NCBI RefSeq assembly: GCF_024623785.1
Contig: NZ_JANKBZ010000011.1
Coordinates: 62,001-126,000, forward strand
DNA from: Archangium lipolyticum
Lineage (GTDB): Bacteria; Myxococcota; Myxococcia; Myxococcales; Myxococcaceae
DNA length: 64,000 nucleotides
Direction: 5' to 3'
In this document: piece by piece, positions 28,036 through 37,377 of the stretch
Layout of the letters: each line of letters opens with the position of its first letter
Numbering within the stretch: the stretch's first letter is position 1
Notes under the pieces: model-generated
Told to the model about the DNA's origin: nothing
The model's input: only the letters and a program-made list of their open reading frames with translations
Database searches by the model: none
Program-made: the position numbers and the translations under genes

Positions 28036-29211
28036 TCACTCGCTCCGGTCCGTCTTCTCTTCCTCCGTGACTTCCTCCTCGGCCGTGGCCTCCTCCTCGG
28101 GGGTGGGCAGCACGCCCCTCTCGATGGGGAAGGCTCGCGTCTCCTGGGGCGTGGGCTTCTCGCGGTCGAGGGCTCGCAGCTCCGCCGCCGCCCTGGCGCG
28201 TCCGAACCTCTTGCCCTGGGTGCTCAGCCACGCGCACAGCTCGTCCCGCATCTCGCCGCCGGTCTGGTAGCGGTCGTCCGGATTGCCGCGCAGCGCCTTG
28301 TGGAGGATGCGCTTGAGCGGCTCGGGCACCTTCTGGGCCACGCGCTCCACGTCCTCCGGACCGAAGCGCAGGACACGGTCGGCCAGCTCCCCTACGCTCG
28401 TCCAGGAGGGACGCTCGGCGCGCACGCGGGCGTTGTACCGGATTGCTTCTGGGGACTCGCGGAACGGCAGCTTCTCGTCCGGTGAGTCCAGCGGATACTG
28501 GCCCGATAGCAGCTCCAAAAAAAGCATGCCGAGGGAGTAGAGATCCGCCCGCCCATCGGGCTTCTGGCGGCGCATCACCTCTGGGGCGGCATAGGCCAGT
28601 TCCGCACGCAGCACCTTGGAGGGCGTGTCCAACCGCCCAGCCATCCTCGAGTACACCACGCCGAAGTCGGTGAGCTTCACCCGGCCGCTGGACTCCAGCC
28701 GGATGCTCATGGGGCTCACCGCCCGGTGGACAACGTGCAGCGGTCGGCCCTCCTCGTCCTGGCTGTTCCAGGCGTAGTGGAGCGCGTCGGCCACCTGGGC
28801 GGCGATGTAGACGGCATGGGCCGGTGCGAGCGTCTTGCCCAACAGCAGCGCCGTCTCCATGGCCGTCGCCAGGAAGAGGCCCGGGGAGTGCTCCATCACC
28901 ACGTAGGGCTCGCCCTGGTGCTCCGCCAGTTCGTACACCTGGGCGATACCGGGGTGCTGCAACCGGGTAGCAAGCCGAACCTCCTCTACGGCCCGCTGGC
29001 GGCGCTCCTCCTCGGGCGGCATCTGCACCCGCTTGAGGATGACGAGGCACGGAACACTTTCGTCCCGCGGGGAGGTGCGCCGGGCGATGACCATGGGCTC
29101 AGGTGCGTCCGCCAGCGGGGCGACGAAGGTGTAGCGGTATGTGGGTCCCTCGAAGAGAAGACCGTCGGGACCCGCAGGGTGGATGGGGAAGCTGTTGGAT
29201 GGATCTTTCAC
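28036..29211 (-). CDS. Hanks-type protein kinase homolog, probable pseudokinase
   Basis: A 391-residue protein with a Ser/Thr kinase fold. It keeps the ATP-lysine context (CLVILKRVQ), DFG (KLTDFGVV), APE (YAAPEV) and the D-x-YSLG helix. However, the catalytic loop reads HRAVSPMSI instead of HRDxxxxN, losing both the catalytic Asp and the Mg-binding Asn, and no Gly-rich loop is visible. It is therefore likely a pseudokinase acting as a binding scaffold. The C-terminus is Glu/Thr-rich. GTG 29211 has GGAGG seven bases upstream. The downstream XRE gene follows by 5 bp, so the pair may sense and relay a signal to transcription. Confidence 0.8.
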   Translation of the reverse strand: MKDPSNSFPIHPAGPDGLLFEGPTYRYTFVAPLADAPEPMVIARRTSPRDESVPCLVILKRVQMPPEEERRQRAVEEVRLATRLQHPGIAQVYELAEHQGEPYVVMEHSPGLFLATAMETALLLGKTLAPAHAVYIAAQVADALHYAWNSQDEEGRPLHVVHRAVSPMSIRLESSGRVKLTDFGVVYSRMAGRLDTPSKVLRAELAYAAPEVMRRQKPDGRADLYSLGMLFLELLSGQYPLDSPDEKLPFRESPEAIRYNARVRAERPSWTSVGELADRVLRFGPEDVERVAQKVPEPLKRILHKALRGNPDDRYQTGGEMRDELCAWLSTQGKRFGRARAAAELRALDREKPTPQETRAFPIERGVLPTPEEEATAEEEVTEEEKTDRSE

Positions 29212-29351
29212 GAGGGAACCTCCAGAACCTCTTAGGTACTCAATTCGAGAACTGGTTTCCCATCAAGTAACATGGGGAGGCCGTCGAAAGAAAGCACCAG
29301 CCAACCAAGCAGGTCAGCGCCCAAGTGCAACCTGTTGGAGCGGGGCGGCTT

Positions 29352-30278
29352 CTACGGAAACGTCACGCCATCAAGGTTCACGCCCCCAACTCCGGCTTCT
29401 CCCGCCCACAGCTTGAGCGTAAAGGCGCCCCGGGCCTCGCTCTCCGTCGCGTCCAGCTCCACCACGATGCGCCCCGACCTCCCCGGCGGGATGGACTCCA
29501 GGAGCGACACTTTCAGCCCCGTCAGATCCTCGCGCTTGGCGCCCACCAGGGCCGCCCCCGTGGGTGTCCAGGCCACCGTCCCCAGATTGCGCAGTTCCAC
29601 CACCACGGCCACCCGTCCTCGTCCATCAGGACCAACGGCCCGGTAGCTGATGACCTTCCATGCGACGAGCGAGCTTCCTGGGCGTTGGATGACGTCCTTG
29701 AGCCACCGGGCGACAACCCCCTTTTCGCCCATCCACTCGTTGACGATGAGACCCGTGAGCCCACCCTGGCCGCTGCACTCGGCCTGGAGACGCGCCTTCT
29801 CCTCCCGGCACTGTTGGGCCTCGGCTCGCGCCTGCTGCTCACCCAGCCGGAGGGAGGCCACGGTACGCTCATGGCGCGACACCTCCACCTGGCGCTCCGC
29901 CTGGAACGGGTGGACCACCAGCACGAAGGTGGCACTCGCCGGGGCCGCACCGTCCTCGAAGTAGACCGTCACAGGCACGCGCTCCCCATCGTGCAGCGCC
30001 TCCGAGGCCACGAGCGTCACCATGTCGTCCACCATCGTCACCCGGCGGAACCGTTCCCGTCCCTCCACTTCCACGCGCGCCAGCTTCGCGTCGAAGAACA
30101 GGGTGAGGGACAGCTCCGGCCGGATGCACACCTCCGGCGGCTTCCTGGGGGTGTCCGTCGTCAGCTCGATGTAGCGCGTCCCCGCCTCGCAGGTGGGGAG
30201 TGGTGCCCGCTCGGTGGCCTCGATGGGGGCGGTGAGCAGAGCCAGGCCGAGCAGGGCGGAGGAGGACAAGGCGAGCAC
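29352..30278 (-). CDS. DUF2381-family (TIGR02268) myxobacterial protein
   Basis: A 308-residue secreted or periplasmic protein with a signal peptide (MLALSSSALLGLALLTAPIE, GTG start). It has the layout of the Myxococcus-specific DUF2381 family: an N-terminal beta domain with CEAGTRYIELTTDTPRKPPE and VCIRPELSLTLFFD, a middle coiled coil (RLGEQQARAEAQQCREEKAR) and a C-terminal beta domain ending ARGAFTLKLW...GVTFP. Members commonly sit beside Ser/Thr kinases; here a kinase gene lies 107 bp upstream on the same strand. Function is unknown. A 30-codon remnant of the same family is at 52411-52500. Confidence 0.8.
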   Translation of the reverse strand: MLALSSSALLGLALLTAPIEATERAPLPTCEAGTRYIELTTDTPRKPPEVCIRPELSLTLFFDAKLARVEVEGRERFRRVTMVDDMVTLVASEALHDGERVPVTVYFEDGAAPASATFVLVVHPFQAERQVEVSRHERTVASLRLGEQQARAEAQQCREEKARLQAECSGQGGLTGLIVNEWMGEKGVVARWLKDVIQRPGSSLVAWKVISYRAVGPDGRGRVAVVVELRNLGTVAWTPTGAALVGAKREDLTGLKVSLLESIPPGRSGRIVVELDATESEARGAFTLKLWAGEAGVGGVNLDGVTFP

Positions 30279-30385
30279 GGAGCGGGAACCTCCACGAAGA
30301 GACCAGGGACGTGGGCTCTAACACACCTTCCTCCCCGGTCGTGCGAGCCGCCTGGGCTTCCGGCCCGCCAAGCCCCTGGATGACG

Positions 30386-32350
30386 CTACTCGAACCGCTC
30401 CACAGTCTTCACGTCTACGCGGGGGAAGACCTTGATAACTCCACCGTCAGGCTCGATCTCAAGGCCGCGATCTCCGATCTGGTCGTACAGCTCCATGCAG
30501 ACGGTGAACGTGTCCCCGGTGGGCGTAACGGCTTGGGTGATGCGTCCGTAGACGCGCTTCTCCCCTATGCAGAGCTGCCCAGAGAGGCGGGTGCCGTCCG
30601 GCAGCACGACTCGCCCCCCCCGGCCCATGGCATCAACTCCCGCCGCCCAGGCGCCCGCCAGCTCCAGTGAAACGGGGCCATCCCTCACGGGGACACGCTC
30701 GGGACTGGCGTACTTCGGCGCACCGGGCATGGCGGCGCTGTGTCTCTCTCCGAGGCGGAGGCCAAGCTGGCGGGTCATGGTCTCGACGGCACCTGCCGGG
30801 CACGCCTGGGGCGCGGGTTCCTTGCGAACCTGGGCACCGGGACAGGCCATGTTGGCGGCGGCGGCCACGGCGAGCAGCACGTTGGCCCCGGTGGAGCCGT
30901 TGCCCTTCTTCTCCTTCTCCGCCTGTGAACCGGGGGCCTTCTTCTTCATGCGCGTTGTTCCCGAGCTGAGCGTCACGGTGGTGACGGGCGCAGGGGTGTC
31001 CGCCCTCGGAGGCGTTGCGCCTGTATCAGCTTCGGGCGGCTTCCATGGGGGCGCCACTTCGTGGACTTGCGTGCCCCATGGCGTCGGGTCACCGAGGAAG
31101 AATTCTTTAGGTAAGGGAAGCGTCAACACCGGCTGGCCTGGAGCTAGCGGCGGAGTTGAGGCGGGAGGTGTCGTCCGGAGCTGGCCGAGGAAGAAACCCA
31201 CTCCCACCACGAGTCCCACCACGGTCACGGCCACCAGGACCGGAGCGGCTCGCCTCACTCGGGTGGGAAGCGTAGGGACGGTTGACGCGGTGGGCGGCTC
31301 GGGTGGGGCCGGGGGCTCTGCAACAGGAGCAGGAGGCGCGGGCGGCCTGCCTCGCTTGGGCTTCTGCCGAATCCATCGGCGCAGCCACGCCTGGGGATCC
31401 TTGCCCACCAGCTCCGGCGCGTCCTCGGTGGTGCGTCCGTCCACCGTCCAGCCGTAGCACAGGGACACCTCCCACCGGGGGTCCGCCTTCGCCACCTCCA
31501 GCAGCTCCTCCAGCGCCTTGCACAACGCCTCGGCGGTCTGCACGCGGGCGCGGGGCTCCCTGGCCAGCAGGCGCAGGCACAGCTCACTCAATGCCTGGGG
31601 CACGCGGGAGTTGCGCGCGTGCGGGGGCTTGGGATTGCCCTCGAGGATCTCTCCCATCAATTCGTCGTCCGGTCCGTCGAAGGGGTACACGTCGGTGGCG
31701 AGCACGTAGAGGATGACGCCCAGCGCGTACAGCTCATCCGTCACCGCGTAGTCGTAGATTTCCCCCCGCTTGCGGTCCTCGCGCAGAAAGAAGGCCACGG
31801 CCTCGGGGCTACGGTAGCGGAGGTTGGCGGGGGCCAGAGCGCCAGTGACGCGAGGAGCGCCCGGCATGGAGCCAGCGCCGAAGTCCACCAGCACCGGCAC
31901 TCCGTCCGTTTTGCGCACGAGCACGTTGTCGCCCTTCAAGTCGCGGTGCAGCACCTGCTTGGCGTGGACCTCCTTCAACGCCCGAGCGAGTGGCAGCAGC
32001 TTCTCCACCAGCTCGCGGGCGCACGGGTTGTTGTCCCGGGCCCACTGGTAGAGCGTCACACCCGGCACGTACTCCATGACGAGCACCAGGTACTCGGGTT
32101 TGTCCTCGGGCCACTTGAAGTGACTCAGCAGCTTCACCACGTTGGGGAACTGGTGGCGGAGCATGATGAACAGCTCCCGCCAGCCCCACTCCCCCACGCC
32201 CTCCAGGTGGATGAACTTGAGCGCGCACGGGCTGCCGTCGCGCCACGCGAGGAACACCTTGCCGAAGCCCCCGGCCCCCAGCCGCTTCTCGACGCGGTAG
32301 CCACTCACCACCATGCCCGGCTGCACCACGTCCTCCAGCGTGGGCTTCAT
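30386..32350 (-). CDS. Transmembrane Ser/Thr protein kinase
   Basis: A 654-residue Hanks-type kinase with an intact active site: Gly loop GAGGFGKV, Lys in CALKFIHL, HRDLKGDN catalytic loop, VDFGAG for DFG, and an APE-like SPE. The kinase domain spans about 18-285; a Pro-rich linker follows, then one TM segment (APVLVAVTVVGLVVGVGFFL, about 370-392), and an extracytoplasmic C-terminal region with Cys residues (ACPGAQV, PQACPAG) that probably senses a signal. GGAGAGG precedes ATG 32350. The DUF2381 protein is encoded directly downstream, a pairing seen repeatedly in myxobacteria, so it may be the partner or target. Confidence 0.9.
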   Translation of the reverse strand: MKPTLEDVVQPGMVVSGYRVEKRLGAGGFGKVFLAWRDGSPCALKFIHLEGVGEWGWRELFIMLRHQFPNVVKLLSHFKWPEDKPEYLVLVMEYVPGVTLYQWARDNNPCARELVEKLLPLARALKEVHAKQVLHRDLKGDNVLVRKTDGVPVLVDFGAGSMPGAPRVTGALAPANLRYRSPEAVAFFLREDRKRGEIYDYAVTDELYALGVILYVLATDVYPFDGPDDELMGEILEGNPKPPHARNSRVPQALSELCLRLLAREPRARVQTAEALCKALEELLEVAKADPRWEVSLCYGWTVDGRTTEDAPELVGKDPQAWLRRWIRQKPKRGRPPAPPAPVAEPPAPPEPPTASTVPTLPTRVRRAAPVLVAVTVVGLVVGVGFFLGQLRTTPPASTPPLAPGQPVLTLPLPKEFFLGDPTPWGTQVHEVAPPWKPPEADTGATPPRADTPAPVTTVTLSSGTTRMKKKAPGSQAEKEKKGNGSTGANVLLAVAAAANMACPGAQVRKEPAPQACPAGAVETMTRQLGLRLGERHSAAMPGAPKYASPERVPVRDGPVSLELAGAWAAGVDAMGRGGRVVLPDGTRLSGQLCIGEKRVYGRITQAVTPTGDTFTVCMELYDQIGDRGLEIEPDGGVIKVFPRVDVKTVERFE

Positions 32351-32804
32351 GGTGCCTCTCCAGCGGCGGCACCGGCCAGTAACGGCGGAAGTTCGGTCAT
32401 GCGCGCAACCTCGGAAGTGGGAAGCTATCAGAACCAGGGGGCCCTCGTGCCTGGGGACATGCCCGGCCCTGGCCTCATGTGCCTGGCTGGCCGGGGTGGT
32501 GGCGGAGCTGCTCTCGCCGCGTGGCCTTACTGGGAACGAGCGCGGTCACGGCCCTTCACCTCGGACCGAGAGCTCAGCCTCCGGCCTGAACGAGGCGTAG
32601 CGCCGCGGTTCCGCATCCGCCGAATCGGAAGTCCACGCCTCGGTATAAGCCCCTGGCAGGGGCATCCCTGCTGGCGTCGGCCAACCGACCGCCGCAGTCC
32701 TCCAACCCATTCAGAGGAAGCGCACCGCGAACGAGTGGACCCGGGCCCATCCAGCTCGCGTTCCGAGAGCTCGAGGCGCCCCTCACTCATCAACGAGGAG
32801 CACC
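32351..32804. other. Divergent intergenic region between the kinase and DUF932 genes
   Basis: No gene supported. Promoters for both divergent genes must lie here; no clear -35/-10 pair stands out by eye. Confidence 0.4.
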
Positions 32805-33779
32805 ATGCACGACATCAACCAGATGGCCTACGTGGGTCAGGTGCCCTGGCACGGGCTGGGCACGCCGCTGCCAGACAACGCCGACTACGACTCCATCGTG
32901 GAGGCCGCCGGCTTCTACACGGCTGAGGAGCGCCCACTCTTCGCGCCGGGCAGGGATGAGCCCATTCCGGACAAGAAGGCCCTCTTCCGGACCGACACCG
33001 GCGGGTACCTGTCCACCGTCTCCAAGGGCTATGAGGTGGTGCAGTTCGAAGAGGTTGCCCGCACCCTCGTGGAGGCCGCGGGCGGCGTGCGTTGCATCTT
33101 CCACACCGCCGGAACGCTGGGCCGCCACGGGGAGCGCGGATGGCTATTGGGCGAGCTCCCCGAGCCGATGCGCGTCCGGGGAGACAAGAGCATCATCAAA
33201 CGGTACGTTCTCGGCTACACCGGGCATGACGGCACCACGGCGATCACCCTCAAGAACGTGGCCACGAGGGTGGTCTGTCAGAACACCATCGGCGTCGCAC
33301 TCGGAGAACGGGACGGGGCCGAGTGGAACATAATCCACACCACGAGCGCGAAGGTGCGGCTGGAGGAGGCGGCTCGGGCCTTCCGGCGCATGGTGCAGGG
33401 CTACGAGCGCTTTGCCGCCCTGAGTGACCATCTGGCCATGACCCGCTTTTCTGAGCACCAGCTCCGGAACGTCATCGACCTGGTGATGCCCTTACCCCAG
33501 GACGAGGCCGAGCACCCGCGCCTGATGAAGGGGCGCAACAAGGTCATCGAGCTGTTCCACGCCGGCCGGGGCCTTGAGGGCTCCATCCGCGGCACCGCGT
33601 GGGGCGCGCTCCAAGCGTTCAGCGAGTACGCCGATCACCACCGCCACACCCGAGTCCCCAAAGGCAAGAACGTGGACACCTTGCGCCTCGAGTCCATCTG
33701 GATGGGCAAGGCGGCCAGCATGAAGCGCCAAGCGCTGGCTGCCATCGCGGACACGGCTCGCATCCGGCTCACGACGTGA
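32805..33779 (+). CDS. DUF932 (TIGR03299-type) phage/plasmid protein
   Basis: A 324-residue protein of the DUF932 family, found on plasmids, phages and islands. Diagnostic features are the N-terminal WHGLGTPL, YLSTVSKGYEVVQFEE (about 66-82), the ITLKNVATRVVCQNT segment (about 148-162) and a basic C-terminus. No catalytic motif is known for the family; a role in element replication or maintenance is presumed from its distribution. It is transcribed alone, with a Shine-Dalgarno-like AACGAGGAG before ATG 32805 and a terminator about 110 bp downstream. Confidence 0.85.
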   Translation: MHDINQMAYVGQVPWHGLGTPLPDNADYDSIVEAAGFYTAEERPLFAPGRDEPIPDKKALFRTDTGGYLSTVSKGYEVVQFEEVARTLVEAAGGVRCIFHTAGTLGRHGERGWLLGELPEPMRVRGDKSIIKRYVLGYTGHDGTTAITLKNVATRVVCQNTIGVALGERDGAEWNIIHTTSAKVRLEEAARAFRRMVQGYERFAALSDHLAMTRFSEHQLRNVIDLVMPLPQDEAEHPRLMKGRNKVIELFHAGRGLEGSIRGTAWGALQAFSEYADHHRHTRVPKGKNVDTLRLESIWMGKAASMKRQALAAIADTARIRLTT

Positions 33780-33887
33780 AGGGCCACCACGAACTCAGCC
33801 CGCCCAGGAGCTGTCGGTGTCTTCAGGGCGGCCTGACTCAAGAAGGTGTGCTGCGTGCCAGCGCGCAGCACGCGCGGTAGTCGAGGG

Positions 33888-33918
33888 CGGGCGTCACCAC
33901 ATGGCGCCCGTTTTCTTT
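33888..33918 (+). terminator. Rho-independent terminator after the DUF932 gene
   Basis: Stem CGGGCG/CGCCCG (33888-33893 with 33905-33910), 11-nt loop, followed by TTTTCTTT. The next 217 bp to 34135 hold no gene. Confidence 0.6.
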
Positions 33919-34135
33919 ACGTTCTCCACGGACGTGCGGGGCTGACAGGCCTCTCAATCACAGACGCACAGACAAGACATCTCGCACAAATCGCTCCAGC
34001 CGCACAGCGTCTAGCCATATGGCTCCCAACGATTTTGATTCGATGCCTTGCCCATCCTACGCTCAATGTTCATGAATATTTCCACTCCCGGGGCGACCGG
34101 CCGGTGGATGGAACTAGACGTACCACCCCAACAAA

Positions 34136-35056
34136 TCAGAAGTCATGATCCCCCTCTGTCTTCCATAAAGTATGGCGGAGTCGGTCGTCGAAGTAGACCG
34201 CAACCATATTCAGCAACAGTTGCGCACAATGTTGAGCGGCGTATGCAAGAAATTTCCAGCGATCTTGCCAAGTCAGATCTTCGGCCTTCGGTGGACCTCC
34301 CGGAACAACTATCTTTTTATCAGACAAGACCCAGCCGATCTCACGTAACTCGTCGTCCGTCGGGTCAATTCCCCGAAGAGCGATCTGGCATGCTCGCAAC
34401 CCCTTCTCTACAACTCCCCGCTGATCTTTGGCCCAACGCCACTCAGTATCGCCAAAGATCGCATCGAGCCGCAGGCATTCCTCGAAAAAAGGCCCGAGTT
34501 TCGCCGGGTCCTCCCAAATAAAAGGAGCCTCATGGGTAAGGCGCGCAAGTTGACCGAACTGTTCCACCCTAGTTGGATGGCCAGCAATGTGCCGGAGGCG
34601 CCGCAGATTGTGGCCATTGGCATCGGGAATAACGTTCTCGACCGGGATGTGCAGACGTACGGTCTCCTGGTTGCGCCACCCGGGGTTCTCGTAATTGAGC
34701 ACGACTCGAATGTAGGATTGCAGCCACAGGAACCAGAAGCGCTGTGGAACGGCCTGAACCGGGCACCAGACCAGAAGGACCGGCGTTGCGAAACGTTCCA
34801 CCCGTTTCAGGGAATTCACCTTCATATCGAATGCAATGGACTTCGCATCTGCGGGAGGGCTCGGGTCATCCGTGCCCTTAAGCTGAAAGAACAGGTACGC
34901 GCCCGATGGCTCGCCAGCGTCAAAACACTCCACTGAGAGATCAATTCCGTAGTCCCGCTCGGTCTGATCGCGCTCTACGAACCGCTCCGCTGGCAGAAGC
35001 GATGCCACAATGCGGCGCGATTCTGTTTCAATAACGTGTTGGCGAGTTCTTGCCAT
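34136..35056 (-). CDS. DUF4365-family, nuclease-like protein
   Basis: A 306-residue protein. Its N-terminal domain has a PD-(D/E)xK-like arrangement typical of DUF4365: Glu in IETESRRIV, Asp in ERDYGIDLSVE and the Q-x-K in FFQLKGTDD (about residues 10-70). The C-terminal half is helical and unassigned. DUF4365 domains are found in defence islands and are thought to be nucleases. ATG 35056 follows GGGAGG at eight bases; ATG 35074 is in frame upstream but would place the ribosome site inside the gene. It is monocistronic, in the middle of the island. A stand-alone defence nuclease is likely but unproven. Confidence 0.7.
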   Translation of the reverse strand: MARTRQHVIETESRRIVASLLPAERFVERDQTERDYGIDLSVECFDAGEPSGAYLFFQLKGTDDPSPPADAKSIAFDMKVNSLKRVERFATPVLLVWCPVQAVPQRFWFLWLQSYIRVVLNYENPGWRNQETVRLHIPVENVIPDANGHNLRRLRHIAGHPTRVEQFGQLARLTHEAPFIWEDPAKLGPFFEECLRLDAIFGDTEWRWAKDQRGVVEKGLRACQIALRGIDPTDDELREIGWVLSDKKIVVPGGPPKAEDLTWQDRWKFLAYAAQHCAQLLLNMVAVYFDDRLRHTLWKTEGDHDF

Positions 35057-35381
35057 GGAATACGCCTCCCACATACCACCAATTCATATCGTAGCCGACT
35101 GCCCACTTGGACACTGCCCCCTGTCATGAAGCCTAATCTGGGCGGCTGAAGACTGAGCGTGGCACCAGCAGAGCCCATTTAGCAAGGTGTAGTTGGAGAT
35201 GATGCCGCGACGTCCACACACCAAGAGCCGATTTCGCAGGGACTGCGGCAGCAGTCTCGCCCGAAGAGCAGCTCGCCAGAGATGGGGCACTGCGCAATAG
35301 GCTCCAACTCCCGGAAGTAAAACCTCCAAGAGACGCGCCCGAGAGCTCAGTAGCCAAATGCTCCGGGAGGAGTCGTCCACC
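35057..35381. other. Intergenic region
   Basis: No protein-like reading frame or repeat seen in this 325-bp stretch. Confidence 0.4.
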
Positions 35382-35777
35382 TCAGCGGGAGACAGGATCG
35401 CCCACCACCTCACCGCCCTCCGGGCCGGGTAGCTTCCGCCGCGTCCTCCCCTTCCACCCACCTACGCACCTCGGCGCAGGACACGCCCAGCCGAGCTCGG
35501 GGTGGCACCCGACCGTCTGCGACCGACCACCGCACCGCGGGCAGAGCAGCCATCGCCGGGTGCCACCGTGCGCGGTAGGACAGGGCTGCTGGACGATGCG
35601 CACGTCCACCATGTGCCCTGCGTGCGCGAGCTGCACCGTGGAGAGCCCCCGGAAGCGCAGGGGGGTGAAGCGGGCGCGCAGCTGGGCGATGGAAACCCGC
35701 GCCAGGTCGTCGCGGTACCACACCTGCCGACGAGACCTGCGCGGGCGAGGGGCAGAGCCGGTCAGGTCCATGGCCAT
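35382..35777 (-). CDS. Small zinc-ribbon protein of unknown function
   Basis: A 131-residue basic protein. Four cysteines in LLCPRCGG and ACPAPRCVGG (about residues 78-108) form a probable zinc ribbon; the N-terminus is rich in Arg (SAPRPRRSRRQVWYR). Such ribbons often bind nucleic acid. The ATG at 35777 overlaps the preceding stop as TGATG, so it is translationally coupled to the 156-aa gene upstream. A nearby GTG at 35780 is less likely. No family recognised. Confidence 0.6.
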   Translation of the reverse strand: MAMDLTGSAPRPRRSRRQVWYRDDLARVSIAQLRARFTPLRFRGLSTVQLAHAGHMVDVRIVQQPCPTAHGGTRRWLLCPRCGGRSQTVGCHPELGWACPAPRCVGGWKGRTRRKLPGPEGGEVVGDPVSR

Positions 35778-36247
35778 CACTCCCCTGCCCCCACGTGGAT
35801 GTGCTGCGCGGCCCCCACCACCAGCACGCTGCGCCGGCCTCCCTGGCGCTCCGCACGCAGTTCGTCCATGAGGAGCGTGAAGCGCTTGGTTGCACTCGTG
35901 AGCAGCCTGTCCAGCAGCTTCGCGCCAGGCTCATCCCGCTGGGCCAGGGCCGCGGAAAGCAGTGCGGACATCTGCCCCATCTGGACTTCCACGAGCGCTG
36001 CGGATCGAGCCAAAGAGCGCAGACGCACCCCGTCGCCGTCTGCCGAGGCGAAGGCCCCTGCCCGGGCCCGGACGTGGTCGAGCATCACCTCCTCGCCACC
36101 GGCCAGCAGCTGCGTCACGGACGCGGTCTCGACAGGCGAGAGCGCCAGCCGAGGCGTCGTTTCCTCAACGCGCGCAGGTGGACGGACAACCGGCAGCTCG
36201 TGGACGTTGGAGATGGCTGGGATGGACTCCACGGTCTTCAGTTTCAT
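35777..36247 (-). CDS. Helical protein of unknown function, coupled to the zinc-ribbon gene
   Basis: A 156-residue mostly helical protein (LLDRLLTSATKRFTLLMDEL and similar) with a variable Pro-rich N-terminus. There is no signal peptide, TM segment or known motif. It lies upstream of the zinc-ribbon gene with overlapping stop and start, so the two products probably interact. It sits between the DUF4365 gene and the replication region, which suggests an accessory replication or regulatory role, but that is inference only. Confidence 0.55.
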   Translation of the reverse strand: MKLKTVESIPAISNVHELPVVRPPARVEETTPRLALSPVETASVTQLLAGGEEVMLDHVRARAGAFASADGDGVRLRSLARSAALVEVQMGQMSALLSAALAQRDEPGAKLLDRLLTSATKRFTLLMDELRAERQGGRRSVLVVGAAQHIHVGAGE

Positions 36248-36487
36248 CCCGGAAATTTAGGACAAAGTGCGTGGAAGCCCTGAGAGCGGGGGGCGCTGGT
36301 TCGGTGATCATTTCTTCGGAAACCGCCGCCCTGCCGCCCGCTCAGGCCGGAAAGTCCCACGCGCGCACGAGGGGGCGCGTCGTGCGGGGAGGACATGTGT
36401 CTCGGCCAGAGGCAACCCGGCTATTCCCTACGAATACAGGGGGCCCGTAGGAATGCCTCGCGCGGCTCGCCGTAACGGGCTGCCCCC

Positions 36488-36649
36488 CTATTCCTCCCCG
36501 AGGTCCTCAAGCGTGAGGAGGCCCCTCTGGAAGCCGTCGCGCACGGCCTCGAGTTCGGTTTGAAGGCGGTCGAGCTGGGCGCGGTAGTGACGAAGGCGTT
36601 CGGAGGCTCGGGGGCGGCGGAGGAGGACGAGGAGGTGATGAAGGAGCAT
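36488..36649 (-). CDS. Possible small coiled-coil protein
   Basis: A 53-codon frame from ATG 36649. The product is a continuous amphipathic helix (HYRAQLDRLQTELEAVRDGF and on to the C-terminus) with protein-like composition, whereas the upstream continuation of the same frame is not protein-like. It lies next to the iteron-like repeats. It could be a small replication or copy-control protein, or a chance frame. Low confidence. Confidence 0.35.
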   Translation of the reverse strand: MLLHHLLVLLRRPRASERLRHYRAQLDRLQTELEAVRDGFQRGLLTLEDLGEE

Positions 36650-36914
36650 GCTCCAGCATAGGTCATCGGCGGTCGCCGCCCGTGGCCGCAGTGCTGACGG
36701 CCCGGAGCTCCCCTGGGAAGGCCCTGGCCGGGCCGCAGACGCGTCCGAAGCCAGGGGGGTGCTGCGCCCCCTGGGAGGTTCCAGAAGGGGCCAGGAAGGC
36801 GGTCCATCCGATGGCCTCAAGTTGACCAGAGCCCCGCCCGTGCTTGGCTGCCGAAGACCCCCAGGTAAGGACCTAGCCACAGGGTCGAGCTCCTCGCCCG
36901 AATGGCGGCATACC

Positions 36915-37265
36915 TGCGGAGGGGTGCGGAGGGATTGCGGAGGGTGCTGCGCAACCCCCCGCATCGTCCTGGCCCCAAAACACCTAGTGAACTCAACCAC
37001 TTATTCCGGATCCACTTTCTCCTGCGGAGGGTGCGGAGGGTTGGTGTTGCTTCCTCGCATGAAGAAGGGAAAAGGGATTCTTCCATAGGGGACGTGCGAG
37101 ATGCGCATGCGCGCACATGGACCAGGGGCAGCAGCAAACCCTCCGCACTCCCCGCAGGAGGACCGTCCCTACTTCCAACCCCTTGAAATAAGGCCAGTAT
37201 TACTGCGCATAGCCCTGCGGAGGGTGCGCGTCATCCCTCCGCCAACTCCCCGCGCACCCTCCGCA
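36915..37265. repeat. Iteron-like repeat cluster, candidate replication origin
   Basis: TGCGGAGGG occurs six times directly (36915, 36925, 36936, 37023, 37032, 37216) and twice inverted (ends at 37147 and 37265). The last direct copy and last inverted copy form a perfect 15-bp inverted repeat, TGCGGAGGGTGCGCG at 37216-37230 with CGCGCACCCTCCGCA at 37251-37265. The block lies immediately beyond the 3' end of the primase-helicase gene and contains no gene, which is the expected setting for an origin with initiator-binding repeats. Confidence 0.55.
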
Positions 37266-37377
37266 CCCATTGGGGTTCGCACCGCCATCTACACTGATCC
37301 AAGGATATGCCGCCGGCTGGATGATGGCGGCTCCAGGTGGAGCCACGCTCGTCCATAGCGTGCGGACAGCGGACGCC

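Noticed and set aside
28031-29050. Upstream extension of the minus-strand XRE gene through the kinase gene
   Set aside because: The kinase frame carries the recognisable motifs; the extension is another register of the same DNA.
35410-35934. 174-codon minus-strand frame overlapping the zinc-ribbon and helical genes
   Set aside because: The alternative register lacks the zinc-ribbon cysteines in order and would break the TGATG-coupled gene pair.
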